Positions 1 through 5,740 of a stretch of 5,740 nt of DNA are shown piece by piece. Position 1 is the stretch's first letter; each line of letters opens with the position of its first letter. The stretch is from positions 1-5,740 of the forward strand of contig JBILFC010000208.1 in the NCBI GenBank assembly GCA_044351785.1, given 5' to 3'. The notes under the pieces were generated by a model, which saw only the letters and a list, made by a program, of their open reading frames with translations, had not been told where the DNA came from and did not search any database. The position numbers and the translations under genes are program-made. The stretch is from JAIYCX01 sp044351785 (GTDB lineage: Bacteria > Bdellovibrionota_C > UBA2361 > SZUA-149 > DAOLCO01).

Positions 1-999
1 CCAAGAGAATGATGAAAGCATTAAGTATGATCCATTAGAAGTAAGCTTTGGTATAAGTTCAACTGCTTGTTTTAAATCAAGACTATTATCTTGATGTACT
101 GATTTTATGGAAAACTCATTTATAAATATTGGATCGACAAGGGGATCATCAATGGACTTTTTAAATAAGTCTCTAGCTTTAAGTACAACATCTTTTTGTA
201 CCTCATTCATAATTCGATAAGTTCCACGCTCAACAAGTACAGACTTCTTTCTCACCATTGAACTCGGTTGAACTAGCATGCCCTCAGGAGAGAACATCAC
301 AGCGCTCGCTAATCCATAAGCGACTAACATCGCTCCGCATAAGTGACCAGAAAGCCCACTAAACGCACTTCCGGAGAATCTTATAACGTCAATTTCTATT
401 CGCTCTAGACTTAGGTCGTCAAGTAAAGACATTAAGAATAGTCTAGGATCGTGAGTGAAATTAAATGCCGCATATAGTAAATTAACACCTAATATACCAA
501 CAGCTTGCTGCTGTAAGTAATTGTCAGGGTCAAGCATATTTATATGAAGAATTATGTCACAATGTTCGCTCTGAGGGCTAGGTTGGAATCGTATTCCCAA
601 CCATCCATGACATTCATTTGTTCCGTGATAATTTCTAGCAGAGACTGTGTTAGCGATTACGAAGAAGGTCCTATTCACTCCTTTTGAATCTGAGAGCCTA
701 TCTTTTAACAGGTTATACTCATGATCGAGCATCGATCCCAGTCTTTCTTCTGAAACATATCTACCCACTTTCCCATAAATGTCATCACTGACTTTCATGT
801 CGTAGGCAGACATTGTCTTAGCTACAGTACCTGAAGCACCGCCAACTTTAAAAAACCAACCAGCGATTTCCTGACCAGCTCCAATCTCTGCAAAGGTGCC
901 ATAAATCTTCTCATCTAGATTTAAGGTCAAGGCCTTAGCTTGGGTATCGATCGAAGAGGGACTACTATGGGTTTCGGTCGGAAGTCGTGTCGGGAGCAT
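1..999 (-). CDS. Conserved uncharacterised protein with YGTFAEIGAGQE motif, 3' end cut by window
   Basis: The frame is open from an ATG at 999 to the window edge, giving 333 residues without a stop. Near residues 33-44 it carries YGTFAEIGAGQE, followed by a GGASGTVAKTMSAYDM stretch (about 53-68), YGKVGRYVSEERL (about 75-87), a CHGWLGIRFQ segment and LQQQAVGILGVNL. From memory these are hallmarks of a widespread bacterial family of roughly 480-500 residues. Databases sometimes label it nicotinate-nucleotide adenylyltransferase or TonB-dependent receptor; nothing seen here supports either name. There is no signal peptide or clear membrane segment, so it is probably cytoplasmic. The chosen ATG overlaps the lipoprotein stop (TAATG), with only a weak GGAA three bases upstream, which fits translational coupling. 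The first 24 or so residues (Pro/Thr/Ser-rich) look like a poorly conserved extension. Function unknown. The gene is real with high confidence; the family assignment is moderate. Confidence 0.85.
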   Translation of the reverse strand, partial: MLPTRLPTETHSSPSSIDTQAKALTLNLDEKIYGTFAEIGAGQEIAGWFFKVGGASGTVAKTMSAYDMKVSDDIYGKVGRYVSEERLGSMLDHEYNLLKDRLSDSKGVNRTFFVIANTVSARNYHGTNECHGWLGIRFQPSPQSEHCDIILHINMLDPDNYLQQQAVGILGVNLLYAAFNFTHDPRLFLMSLLDDLSLERIEIDVIRFSGSAFSGLSGHLCGAMLVAYGLASAVMFSPEGMLVQPSSMVRKKSVLVERGTYRIMNEVQKDVVLKARDLFKKSIDDPLVDPIFINEFSIKSVHQDNSLDLKQAVELIPKLTSNGSYLMLSSFSW

Positions 1000-1439
1000 T
1001 AGTTCCAGCCAGCTGTCTCATAACCTTTTTGCCTTAAGCATGCATCTACGAACTGCTTATAGTTAGGGCTTTTCTGACCTGCTTCACTTAGCGCACTAAC
1101 AACTCCTAGAAGACCACCGATCGCAGCACCTGCAGCAGTAGTTCGTCCTACAGCACCCTTAGTAATCACACCACCAATAGCTCCAACTCCAGCACCGACA
1201 GCTGCGCCACCTATTGTAGATTTTGCTGCATTCTGCCATCCAGATGGATCTTGAACGTATTCATCGGCCATTGCCATACATTGAGCAGTATCAGACTCTG
1301 CTTGGTATGAACCTACTTTTCTGTAGTAATCATTAGGGAAGAATTGAGGTCTTTGTGGTCCAGTTGAGCAGGATGAAGTTAGTAACATTGAAAATACACT
1401 TAATGAGATAACTGCATTTATTTTATTTAATCTAGCCAT
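999..1439 (-). CDS. Small glycine-zipper lipoprotein
   Basis: A 146-residue exported protein. Residues 1-23 form a signal peptide (basic MARLNK, then a hydrophobic core) ending in LLTSS before Cys24, the likely lipidated residue. The lipobox is imperfect, with Thr rather than Leu at -3. Residues 77-112 are a glycine zipper (GGAAVGAGVGAIGG, then GAAIGGLLG), able to pack as membrane-associated helices. Cys54 and Cys134 (in DACLRQKGYE) flank the zipper and could form a disulfide; a C-terminal Cys followed by KGY recurs in small Gly-zipper lipoproteins. An in-frame GTG at 1463 would add eight residues (MQIKNKDF), but the ATG at 1439 is preferred: AAGGA lies four bases upstream and the signal peptide is more typical. 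The GTG has no ribosome binding site and lies at or very near the predicted transcription start. It overlaps the next gene by one base. Its specific role is unknown; envelope location is inferred. Confidence 0.85.
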   Translation of the reverse strand: MARLNKINAVISLSVFSMLLTSSCSTGPQRPQFFPNDYYRKVGSYQAESDTAQCMAMADEYVQDPSGWQNAAKSTIGGAAVGAGVGAIGGVITKGAVGRTTAAGAAIGGLLGVVSALSEAGQKSPNYKQFVDACLRQKGYETAGWN

Positions 1440-1443
1440 AAAA

Positions 1444-1448
1444 TCCTT
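1444..1448 (-). promoter_or_regulatory. Ribosome binding site that decides the lipoprotein start
   Basis: On the minus strand AAGGA lies four bases before the ATG at 1439. No comparable site precedes the longer in-frame GTG start at 1463, so this site supports the shorter protein. Confidence 0.65.
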
Positions 1449-1461
1449 ATTTTTAATTTGC

Positions 1462-1491
1462 ACCTAATATATATCGTAAAAAAACCTAATA
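1462..1491 (-). repeat. 8-bp direct repeat TATTAGGT, 22-bp period
   Basis: On the minus strand TATTAGGT occurs at 1491-1484 and again at 1469-1462. The start-to-start distance is 22 bases, about two helical turns. The first copy begins at the tail of the candidate -35 and the second overlaps the -10. It may be a regulator site or a chance repeat in AT-rich DNA. Confidence 0.3.
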
Positions 1492-1494
1492 CAA
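1466..1494 (-). promoter_or_regulatory. Candidate sigma70-type promoter for the lipoprotein gene
   Basis: Read on the minus strand, TTGTAT (1494-1489) is followed after exactly 17 bases by TATATT (1471-1466). The -10 matches the consensus in five of six positions; the -35 is weaker, three of six. Transcription would start near 1459, leaving a leader of about 20 bases with an AAGGA before the ATG at 1439. The gap to the preceding plsC stop is about 66 bases and shows no hairpin terminator, so read-through from the plsC operon is also possible. Confidence 0.45.
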
Positions 1495-1505
1495 ACCAAA
1501 TTTCT

Positions 1506-2252
1506 TTAAGTGGTTCGCATTTCAGTTAAATTTCTTCCTATCTGGGCATAAATCTCCTCCCCTATGCCCTTGAAAGAGTTCGGATCTGAGACGAATATTG
1601 GTTCTCCTACATTCATTCTGATTTCTACTCCCCAGGGTATTGGGCCGAACTTCCTATTTTGAAGTCTCCATGAACCATCGATAGTTAGAGGTATTATCCA
1701 ACAAGGGGCTGTGTGTTTTATTAAAGTATCAATGCCTCTCTTCTTAAATTGCTTAAGAGCACCATCTCTTGCCCTAGTGCCTTCAGGGAAGATAACACCG
1801 CTAACTTCGTTGTCCTTTAAGAATGCACTAAATTTCTGAATTTCGGCTAGTGCTTGATTAGCATCGCTTCTATCTATAAGAGCGGCATGAGATACTCTAA
1901 GGCAAGTAGATACTCCTGGAATACCTTTTCCTAACTCTTTCTTGGAAATGAATCGCGGTCGAATATTTTTAAAAACAGAATGAATCGCCGGAATATCAAA
2001 CATTGATTGATGATTGGAAATTATAATAGCGGGACCTTTATCAGGTAGCTTAACCTCGCCGATAATTTTTAGCCTACATCCGACTATTCTAAGAGCTTGT
2101 ATCAATGAGAGATTGAAATATAGTACTACTTTATCAACTACTTTTTGACCGAAAGGAACTGCTAAGCGCTGAAGGATGTCAAATAAAACTAAGATCGCTA
2201 AGAAAACGACCACAAATATGTAAAAAAGAGGATATTCTATGAGCTTTTTCAT
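1506..2252 (-). CDS. plsC: 1-acyl-sn-glycerol-3-phosphate acyltransferase (PlsC family)
   Basis: This 248-residue protein is of typical family length. The family transfers an acyl chain to the 2-position of lysophosphatidic acid, making phosphatidic acid at the inner face of the cytoplasmic membrane. One membrane segment is seen at about residues 7-27. The acyltransferase motifs occur in order: NHQSMFD at 80-86 (the HX4D catalytic pair His81 and Asp86), FISKKELGKGIPGV at 101-114, FPEGTR at 155-160 (substrate binding), and IPLTIDGS at 187-194. All key residues are intact. The ATG at 2252 lies five bases after the upstream gene's stop, with no clear ribosome binding site in the gap, so translation probably depends on coupling to the upstream gene. 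Other members of the superfamily acylate other lysolipids (for example ornithine or haem-associated lipids), so exact substrate is inferred. A genome may hold several paralogues. Confidence 0.93.
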   Translation of the reverse strand: MKKLIEYPLFYIFVVVFLAILVLFDILQRLAVPFGQKVVDKVVLYFNLSLIQALRIVGCRLKIIGEVKLPDKGPAIIISNHQSMFDIPAIHSVFKNIRPRFISKKELGKGIPGVSTCLRVSHAALIDRSDANQALAEIQKFSAFLKDNEVSGVIFPEGTRARDGALKQFKKRGIDTLIKHTAPCWIIPLTIDGSWRLQNRKFGPIPWGVEIRMNVGEPIFVSDPNSFKGIGEEIYAQIGRNLTEMRTT

Positions 2253-2257
2253 CTAAG

Positions 2258-2836
2258 TTAAATTTCTGGAAATTGTCGTTGCATTTTTTCGCACCAATTA
2301 TTTATAATAAGACTTGAGCGTAGAGAACTTGCTTGTGGGTTATTTAAGTATTGCTTACTTTTTTTAAACGCTCTCTTAATATCATCAATTGTTCCTTGAT
2401 GGGAATGTCTCATTCTGTCTATATGTAATGAAAGCAGTATTTTAAAATCGTCTTTATCTAAGCTAGTACATGCTGCCTCATCTTCATTCGCATATTTTTG
2501 TAGGTTCAGAAGTCTAGTAGGATTAATGATATTAATTTTTTTAGAGATTAAATTTACATCTAAAGCGTTTACGTTCTCGCTAACTTCAATTAAAGAGGAA
2601 AGAATTAGTAGTTGAATTAGTTCAAGACTATTTATATTCTCATCTTTTATTCCTATAAGGGCAATTCTAGCTGGTCTTGGGTTATAGGACTGGCCTTCAG
2701 GGCGTTTAAAGTCTAACTCCAGCATGCCGCCGTGTTCGATGGTAAAATTAAAGCTATCCTCTAGACACTCTGGGATGCCACCGAAAAGTCTTTCAATATA
2801 GTAACTAAGGTGGGGGGAGGTAGTTTTTAGGGACAT
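2258..2836 (-). CDS. Hypothetical protein, co-operonic with plsC
   Basis: I do not recognise this 192-residue protein. It has no signal peptide or membrane segment and looks soluble. A beta-like N-terminal part (FTIEHGGMLELDF, about 31-43; ARIALIGIKD, about 56-65) is followed by mostly helical sequence (LELIQLLILSSLIEV, about 71-85; DFKILLSLHIDRMRHSHQG, about 130-148). The His/Arg-rich RMRHSHQ at 141-147 is the most motif-like stretch, but I cannot assign it to an enzyme family. Three cysteines (24, 123, 182) are scattered and not metal-site-like. The ATG at 2836 has no strong ribosome binding site, and the predicted transcript leader is only about 20 bases. It is the first gene of a two-gene unit with plsC, five bases apart, so a role tied to phospholipid synthesis or membrane homeostasis is possible but purely contextual. 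Confidence 0.82.
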   Translation of the reverse strand: MSLKTTSPHLSYYIERLFGGIPECLEDSFNFTIEHGGMLELDFKRPEGQSYNPRPARIALIGIKDENINSLELIQLLILSSLIEVSENVNALDVNLISKKINIINPTRLLNLQKYANEDEAACTSLDKDDFKILLSLHIDRMRHSHQGTIDDIKRAFKKSKQYLNNPQASSLRSSLIINNWCEKMQRQFPEI

Positions 2837-2859
2837 TTGTCGTATTTTTAAAAGTCACA

Positions 2860-2887
2860 ATCTAATAACATGCCGTAATAATTAGAT
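2860..2887. repeat. Inverted repeat ATCTAAT/ATTAGAT over the operon promoter
   Basis: ATCTAAT at 2860-2866 and its exact complement ATTAGAT at 2881-2887 are separated by 14 bases; the arm centres are 21 bases apart, two helical turns. One arm covers the candidate -10 and the other runs into the -35 of the minus-strand promoter. This is the geometry of a dimeric repressor operator. The spacer is long for a strong hairpin, and the repeat could be chance in AT-rich DNA. Confidence 0.4.
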
Positions 2888-2890
2888 CAA
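2862..2890 (-). promoter_or_regulatory. Candidate promoter for the hypothetical-plsC operon
   Basis: On the minus strand TTGATC (2890-2885, four of six matches to the -35 consensus) is followed after 17 bases by TATTAG (2867-2862, four of six to the -10 consensus). The expected start is near 2855, about 20 bases before the ATG at 2836. No equally convincing promoter was found for the divergent plus-strand gene in the same 132-base gap. Confidence 0.45.
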
Positions 2891-2968
2891 AGTACCTTAC
2901 ATGTAGGCTTAAAATTCATAGTTCCTTAAATAAATAGAACTCTGATATATGACGTCCTAAGTGAAAAT

Positions 2969-3820
2969 ATGATTAGATATTTAAAATTCGCCATTATTGC
3001 TCTTCTACCTGTTACAGTAATGTTTCAGAGTGAAGCCATGGCTGATTATATCGAGCCGGGTACTATTAAGGTGGGTCTGGTTTCCTCTAAACCTGTGCTT
3101 TCATCCTTACCCACAGGGAAATATTATTATGAAGTAGCATGGCAAGGCATCCCCGTAGGCGAAGCAGGTGTTGAGGTATCAAAAGAAGATAACAACATGA
3201 AGGTACTTGCCTCTGCTAAAAGTGGTAAGGTGATAGATCTTGTTTATACCTTGAGACATACTAGCGAAAGTGAGTTTAGTTTAAATACTTTTCAACCACT
3301 TAAATTTCATATTGAGCAAACTGAAAATAGTAAATTAAAAAAGGTGGAAGTTGATTTCCCATCACCCGGCCTTATTAAATCCTTTATTGAAAAGAACGGT
3401 AAGAAAGAAGAAGTGAGAGAGTTCTTTTCTGAAGATGAGATTCGAGATCCTATATCAGCAGCATTTTTAGCTAGAAGTATTAATGTAGAGTTAGGTAAAG
3501 AAGCGAGCTTTCAGATCTATAATGGAAAGCACAGATACTTGATTACATTCTTACCTGAGGCAGTTGAAAAAATTAAAATATTAAATGTAGAAAGGGACGC
3601 ATATAAAATCAGCCCTACAATTAAAAAACTTACAGATTCAGAAGGTGAGAATAGATTTCGCAAGGGAACTATATGGATGGCAGCTGATGAAACTCGCGAT
3701 ATATTGAAAATGGAAAGCGAAGTTCTTGTCGGCAGTGTCCGAGCGACTTTAAAAGCTTACAATCAGCAAGGTACAGAAACCACACCTGATGTAAGCTTAG
3801 TTAGAGCGAGACTTAAATAA
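2969..3820 (+). CDS. Exported DUF3108 domain protein
   Basis: This 283-residue protein has a signal peptide (MIRYLK, then a hydrophobic core) with a signal peptidase I site AMA|D after residue 25, so it should be periplasmic. The DUF3108 domain spans about residues 48-265. It opens with PTGKYYYEVAWQGIPVGEAG, contains DPISAAFLAR (160-169) and FQIYNGKHRYLITF (181-194), and ends in GTIWMAADETRDILKMESEVLVGSVRATL-type strands (about 233-261). The family is predicted to be beta-rich and has no established biochemical role; I would not name one. Length is ordinary. The start at 2969 has only a weak AAGTGA before it, but the signal peptide begins there. The gene is divergent from the hypothetical-plsC unit, with which it shares a 132-base intergenic region. 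It converges on the minus-strand genes to its right, leaving two bases before the stop of the small ORF at 3823. Confidence 0.9.
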   Translation: MIRYLKFAIIALLPVTVMFQSEAMADYIEPGTIKVGLVSSKPVLSSLPTGKYYYEVAWQGIPVGEAGVEVSKEDNNMKVLASAKSGKVIDLVYTLRHTSESEFSLNTFQPLKFHIEQTENSKLKKVEVDFPSPGLIKSFIEKNGKKEEVREFFSEDEIRDPISAAFLARSINVELGKEASFQIYNGKHRYLITFLPEAVEKIKILNVERDAYKISPTIKKLTDSEGENRFRKGTIWMAADETRDILKMESEVLVGSVRATLKAYNQQGTETTPDVSLVRARLK

Positions 3821-3822
3821 TC

Positions 3823-3963
3823 TTAGTGAGCTTCTTCTAGTCTAAGGCTAGAATTATAGGTATCAAGATTAGGAGTCATTAGTAGCTCTTCAAGAATGAA
3901 CCCAGTTTCTTCCAAATTCACAAGAGCATCTAGTAGTTCGTTTTCAATTGCTTCAACATTCAT
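3823..3963 (-). CDS. Small acidic 46-residue protein, hypothetical
   Basis: A short frame with a good ribosome binding site and a TAA stop like its neighbours. The product is very acidic: eleven Asp/Glu against one Arg and one His, with no Lys. Residues 3-28 (from VEAIENELLDALVNLEE) are Leu/Ile/Glu-rich and probably form one amphipathic helix, possibly a coiled coil; Pro31 ends it. No signal peptide or membrane segment is seen. An in-frame ATG at 3975 would add MRCE, but its ribosome binding site is poorer. The ORF lies about 115 bases downstream of the AddA-like gene on the same strand and tail-to-tail with the DUF3108 gene. It might be transcribed from the AddA-like gene or alone. I know no homologue. 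Coding status is supported by the ribosome binding site and sequence character only. Confidence 0.5.
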   Translation of the reverse strand: MNVEAIENELLDALVNLEETGFILEELLMTPNLDTYNSSLRLEEAH

Positions 3964-3967
3964 CTCA

Positions 3968-3973
3968 CACCTC
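3968..3973 (-). promoter_or_regulatory. Ribosome binding site of the small acidic ORF
   Basis: GAGGTG on the minus strand sits four bases before the ATG at 3963. It is the strongest Shine-Dalgarno match before any start in the window and is the main argument that the 46-residue ORF is translated. Confidence 0.5.
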
Positions 3974-4077
3974 ATGTATTAATGTCCTAATAGTTAAGAT
4001 GTCGGCAACTCGGATAAGATTCTTTAGGATATTTCGCTGTTAAAATGTGAGAAATTAAAGCTTGTATTTATAGGGAC

Positions 4078-5740
4078 TTATGACTCTAGGATGGAACCAT
4101 TATCTAAATATACGATAAAAGCCCGCACTTCAGTATCCCTTAAACCCCAGTGTGCTTTAACTAATTGTCTATAATTTGTTAGCTGCTCCTTGTGTCTATC
4201 AGGTGCAATTTCACTGTCAGTTTTAAAGTCATAGATCATGATTTCAATCGGAAGATCATTTTCTTCTATTATAAGGAGGCGATCTATGTTGCCAGCAAGT
4301 AGATTCCCTTCGTCTGTATTTAAAAGAGCAATTTCATTGAGTATAATAGGATTCTTATTAGAAGCGCTAAAGGCTGACTTCGTAAATATATCTTTTATGT
4401 TAGGGAAGTTAAAAGATTTTTTAAGATAAGTTAAAATGTTTTCTCTAAGGCTAGGCTCAAGAGGATTTCCAATACTGTTGACTATCTCAAGTAAGAAGCT
4501 ATCTAGATCAGTTTCAGACTCTAGCCAGTTAATTTTTTCTAGACATTTATGAACAAGAGTTCCGAAGTTTAGGGCCGTAGATCCTCGTAGCTGTGAAAGT
4601 AGCTCGGGGATCTCAAGGGAGTGTGTGGATTTGGAACTAGAAGTTTTCGCGCTAGTTTTAAAGATTTCTTTTAATGAGCATTCTAGGGGTGGGTTAACGC
4701 TTGACCATTTTAGTTCTAGCATCTCAGGTACTGAGTAAATTACCTCTTCATTCTTAGCATCATTCTCCGATTCCTTTCTATAGGATTGGTAGAGATCGTC
4801 TTCGGGGGCAACTTTATCAGCATAGAATAAACTTGTCCTAAGTATGTCTGCTAAACTTAAAATGTTTATTTCGCTAACGGCCTTGTCATTTGGATCTATA
4901 TATAGAAATAAGCCTTTTATTGCTCTTGTAATAGCTACATATAGTAGAGATAGACCTTCTCTGATCTGTGAGTCAATCCAAGTATCTCTTAACTCTCTAA
5001 GTGCTGGAACAAAGTTAACTTCAGGTTCCGATGGTTTCCTAACAATTGATGTCGGTGCTTGGAACGCATTTTCTTCTTTTTTCAGCAATTTTAAATTAGC
5101 AACTCGCCATAGAGGATCATCTAACTCAGGAATAAAGACATAATCGAATTCTAGTCCTTTAGCCTTGTGGATGCTCATTATTTGTAGTGAGGACTCACTA
5201 GACGCTGGTATCTTAGTCGATGAGACTCTTTCTATCCACTCAGGCCAGTTTGTCAGACCCTTTCTTTCAAATTCTAATGCAATAGAAATGGCGATATATA
5301 TAATATTTCGCTCTGACTCGGAGGAACAAGTTCTTAAGTATTTAGAGATGAAGTGAGAAAGAGTTATTGCGAAGCCTTCCTTAAGGAACTTTTCTTTAAT
5401 TAATTTACTGATGATGCCCGGCTCTTTAGTATCAGAACCAATTAACTGTTCGAGGTCTAAGTTCGATTCTAGTAGATGTACCAAGGATAATTGATCTTTT
5501 GGGTGTTCTGCCAGTGTGACAAGTGAGATTAGGAGTTGAATTGGATAGTAGGAATCCAATTTGCTAGTCTGACTACTTGTAAATTCTAATCCGCAAATTT
5601 TTAAATAATGGCAGAACTCTTCAAGTTGAGAATTTGTTCTTAATAGTACAGCTATGCTAGCATTCGGTTCCGTAGACTGAACGCCCATAATATCATTTAT
5701 TACATGCTCGTATTTGTGATAATCCTCAGGGATTTCTGGA
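4078..5740 (-). CDS. addA: AddA-like helicase-nuclease, C-terminal part (5' end outside window)
   Basis: The visible 553 residues are the C-terminal half of a UvrD-type (SF1) helicase fused to a RecB-family nuclease. AddA, with AddB, unwinds and resects double-strand breaks for recombination. The ATG at 5688 is not the start: the frame continues through 17 more codons to the edge. Helicase parts seen: IAVLLRTNSQLEEF (nucleotides about 5615-5656), motif V QIMSIHKAKGLEF (about 5146-5184) and motif VI SLLYVAITRA (4921-4950). The nuclease follows: GTLVH (4549-4563), GNIDR with its Asp near 4283, then YDFKT with Asp and Lys near 4229 and 4223, and QLTNY downstream. These are the expected His, Asp, Asp and Lys of the PD-(D/E)XK fold, so the nuclease looks intact. 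No iron-sulfur cysteine cluster is present in the visible part, favouring AddA over AddB. RecB or another helicase-nuclease remains possible without the N-terminus. An addB gene would be expected to the right. Confidence 0.85.
   Translation of the reverse strand, partial: PEIPEDYHKYEHVINDIMGVQSTEPNASIAVLLRTNSQLEEFCHYLKICGLEFTSSQTSKLDSYYPIQLLISLVTLAEHPKDQLSLVHLLESNLDLEQLIGSDTKEPGIISKLIKEKFLKEGFAITLSHFISKYLRTCSSESERNIIYIAISIALEFERKGLTNWPEWIERVSSTKIPASSESSLQIMSIHKAKGLEFDYVFIPELDDPLWRVANLKLLKKEENAFQAPTSIVRKPSEPEVNFVPALRELRDTWIDSQIREGLSLLYVAITRAIKGLFLYIDPNDKAVSEINILSLADILRTSLFYADKVAPEDDLYQSYRKESENDAKNEEVIYSVPEMLELKWSSVNPPLECSLKEIFKTSAKTSSSKSTHSLEIPELLSQLRGSTALNFGTLVHKCLEKINWLESETDLDSFLLEIVNSIGNPLEPSLRENILTYLKKSFNFPNIKDIFTKSAFSASNKNPIILNEIALLNTDEGNLLAGNIDRLLIIEENDLPIEIMIYDFKTDSEIAPDRHKEQLTNYRQLVKAHWGLRDTEVRAFIVYLDNGSILES

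Noticed and set aside
1..999. Nicotinate-nucleotide adenylyltransferase or TonB-dependent receptor as product name
   Set aside because: No nucleotidyltransferase HxGH-type signature is seen in the 333 visible residues, and there is no signal peptide, plug or beta-barrel character; the labels appear to be propagated names.
1478..1486. Minus-strand GGTTTTTTT after plsC as an intrinsic terminator
   Set aside because: No stem of useful length precedes the T run; the T tract falls inside the candidate promoter spacer.
2951..2956. GACGTC palindrome just before the DUF3108 start
   Set aside because: A lone six-base palindrome is expected by chance and has no flanking symmetry.
2890..2968. Plus-strand promoter for the DUF3108 gene (for example CTTACA at 2896 with a -10 near 2917-2924)
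   Set aside because: Spacing or hexamer matches were poor for every pair tried, so none was annotated.
3835..3853. Possible terminator hairpin TTCTAG/CTAGAA with a 7-base loop, just after the DUF3108 stop
   Set aside because: The stem is only six base pairs, AT-rich and without a following T run, and it lies inside the small acidic ORF.
4238..5356. Three plus-strand open frames (4238-4429, 4844-5143, 5165-5356)
   Set aside because: All lie opposite the AddA-like gene, whose helicase and nuclease motifs are unmistakable on the minus strand. Their translations show no family character.

Overview
This is an AT-rich window from a Gram-negative bacterium. The evidence is a probable lipoprotein, a Sec-exported DUF3108 protein, a membrane-anchored PlsC-type acyltransferase and an AddA/RecB-type helicase-nuclease. 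All six stop codons that can be seen are TAA, as expected for an AT-rich genome. The mixture resembles marine deltaproteobacterial-type lineages (SAR324-like or Bdellovibrio-like), but that placement is inference and weak. No mobile element, CRISPR array, tRNA or rRNA was seen.

Layout from left to right. (1) Positions 1-999, minus strand: the first 333 codons of a conserved but uncharacterised protein carrying a YGTFAEIGAGQE motif; it runs off the left edge. (2) 999-1439, minus: a small glycine-zipper lipoprotein whose stop overlaps the next start as TAATG, so the two are probably translated together. A candidate promoter lies just upstream. (3) 1506-2252, minus: a complete PlsC-type 1-acylglycerol-3-phosphate acyltransferase. 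(4) 2258-2836, minus: an unrecognised 192-residue protein, five bases upstream of plsC and surely in the same operon. (5) 2837-2968: a 132-base divergent intergenic region with a minus-strand promoter candidate overlapped by an inverted repeat. (6) 2969-3820, plus: an exported DUF3108 protein. (7) 3823-3963, minus: a very acidic 46-residue small ORF with a good ribosome binding site. (8) 4078-5740, minus: the C-terminal half of an AddA-like helicase-nuclease, whose N-terminal part lies beyond the right edge.

Four of the genes point to the cell envelope or periplasm (lipoprotein, PlsC with its unknown partner, DUF3108 protein). The AddA-like gene belongs to double-strand break repair. The window looks mostly like ordinary chromosomal content. 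The parts most worth following are the lipoprotein/GTFAEIGAGQ gene pair, the unknown partner of PlsC with its operator-like repeat, and the small acidic ORF.
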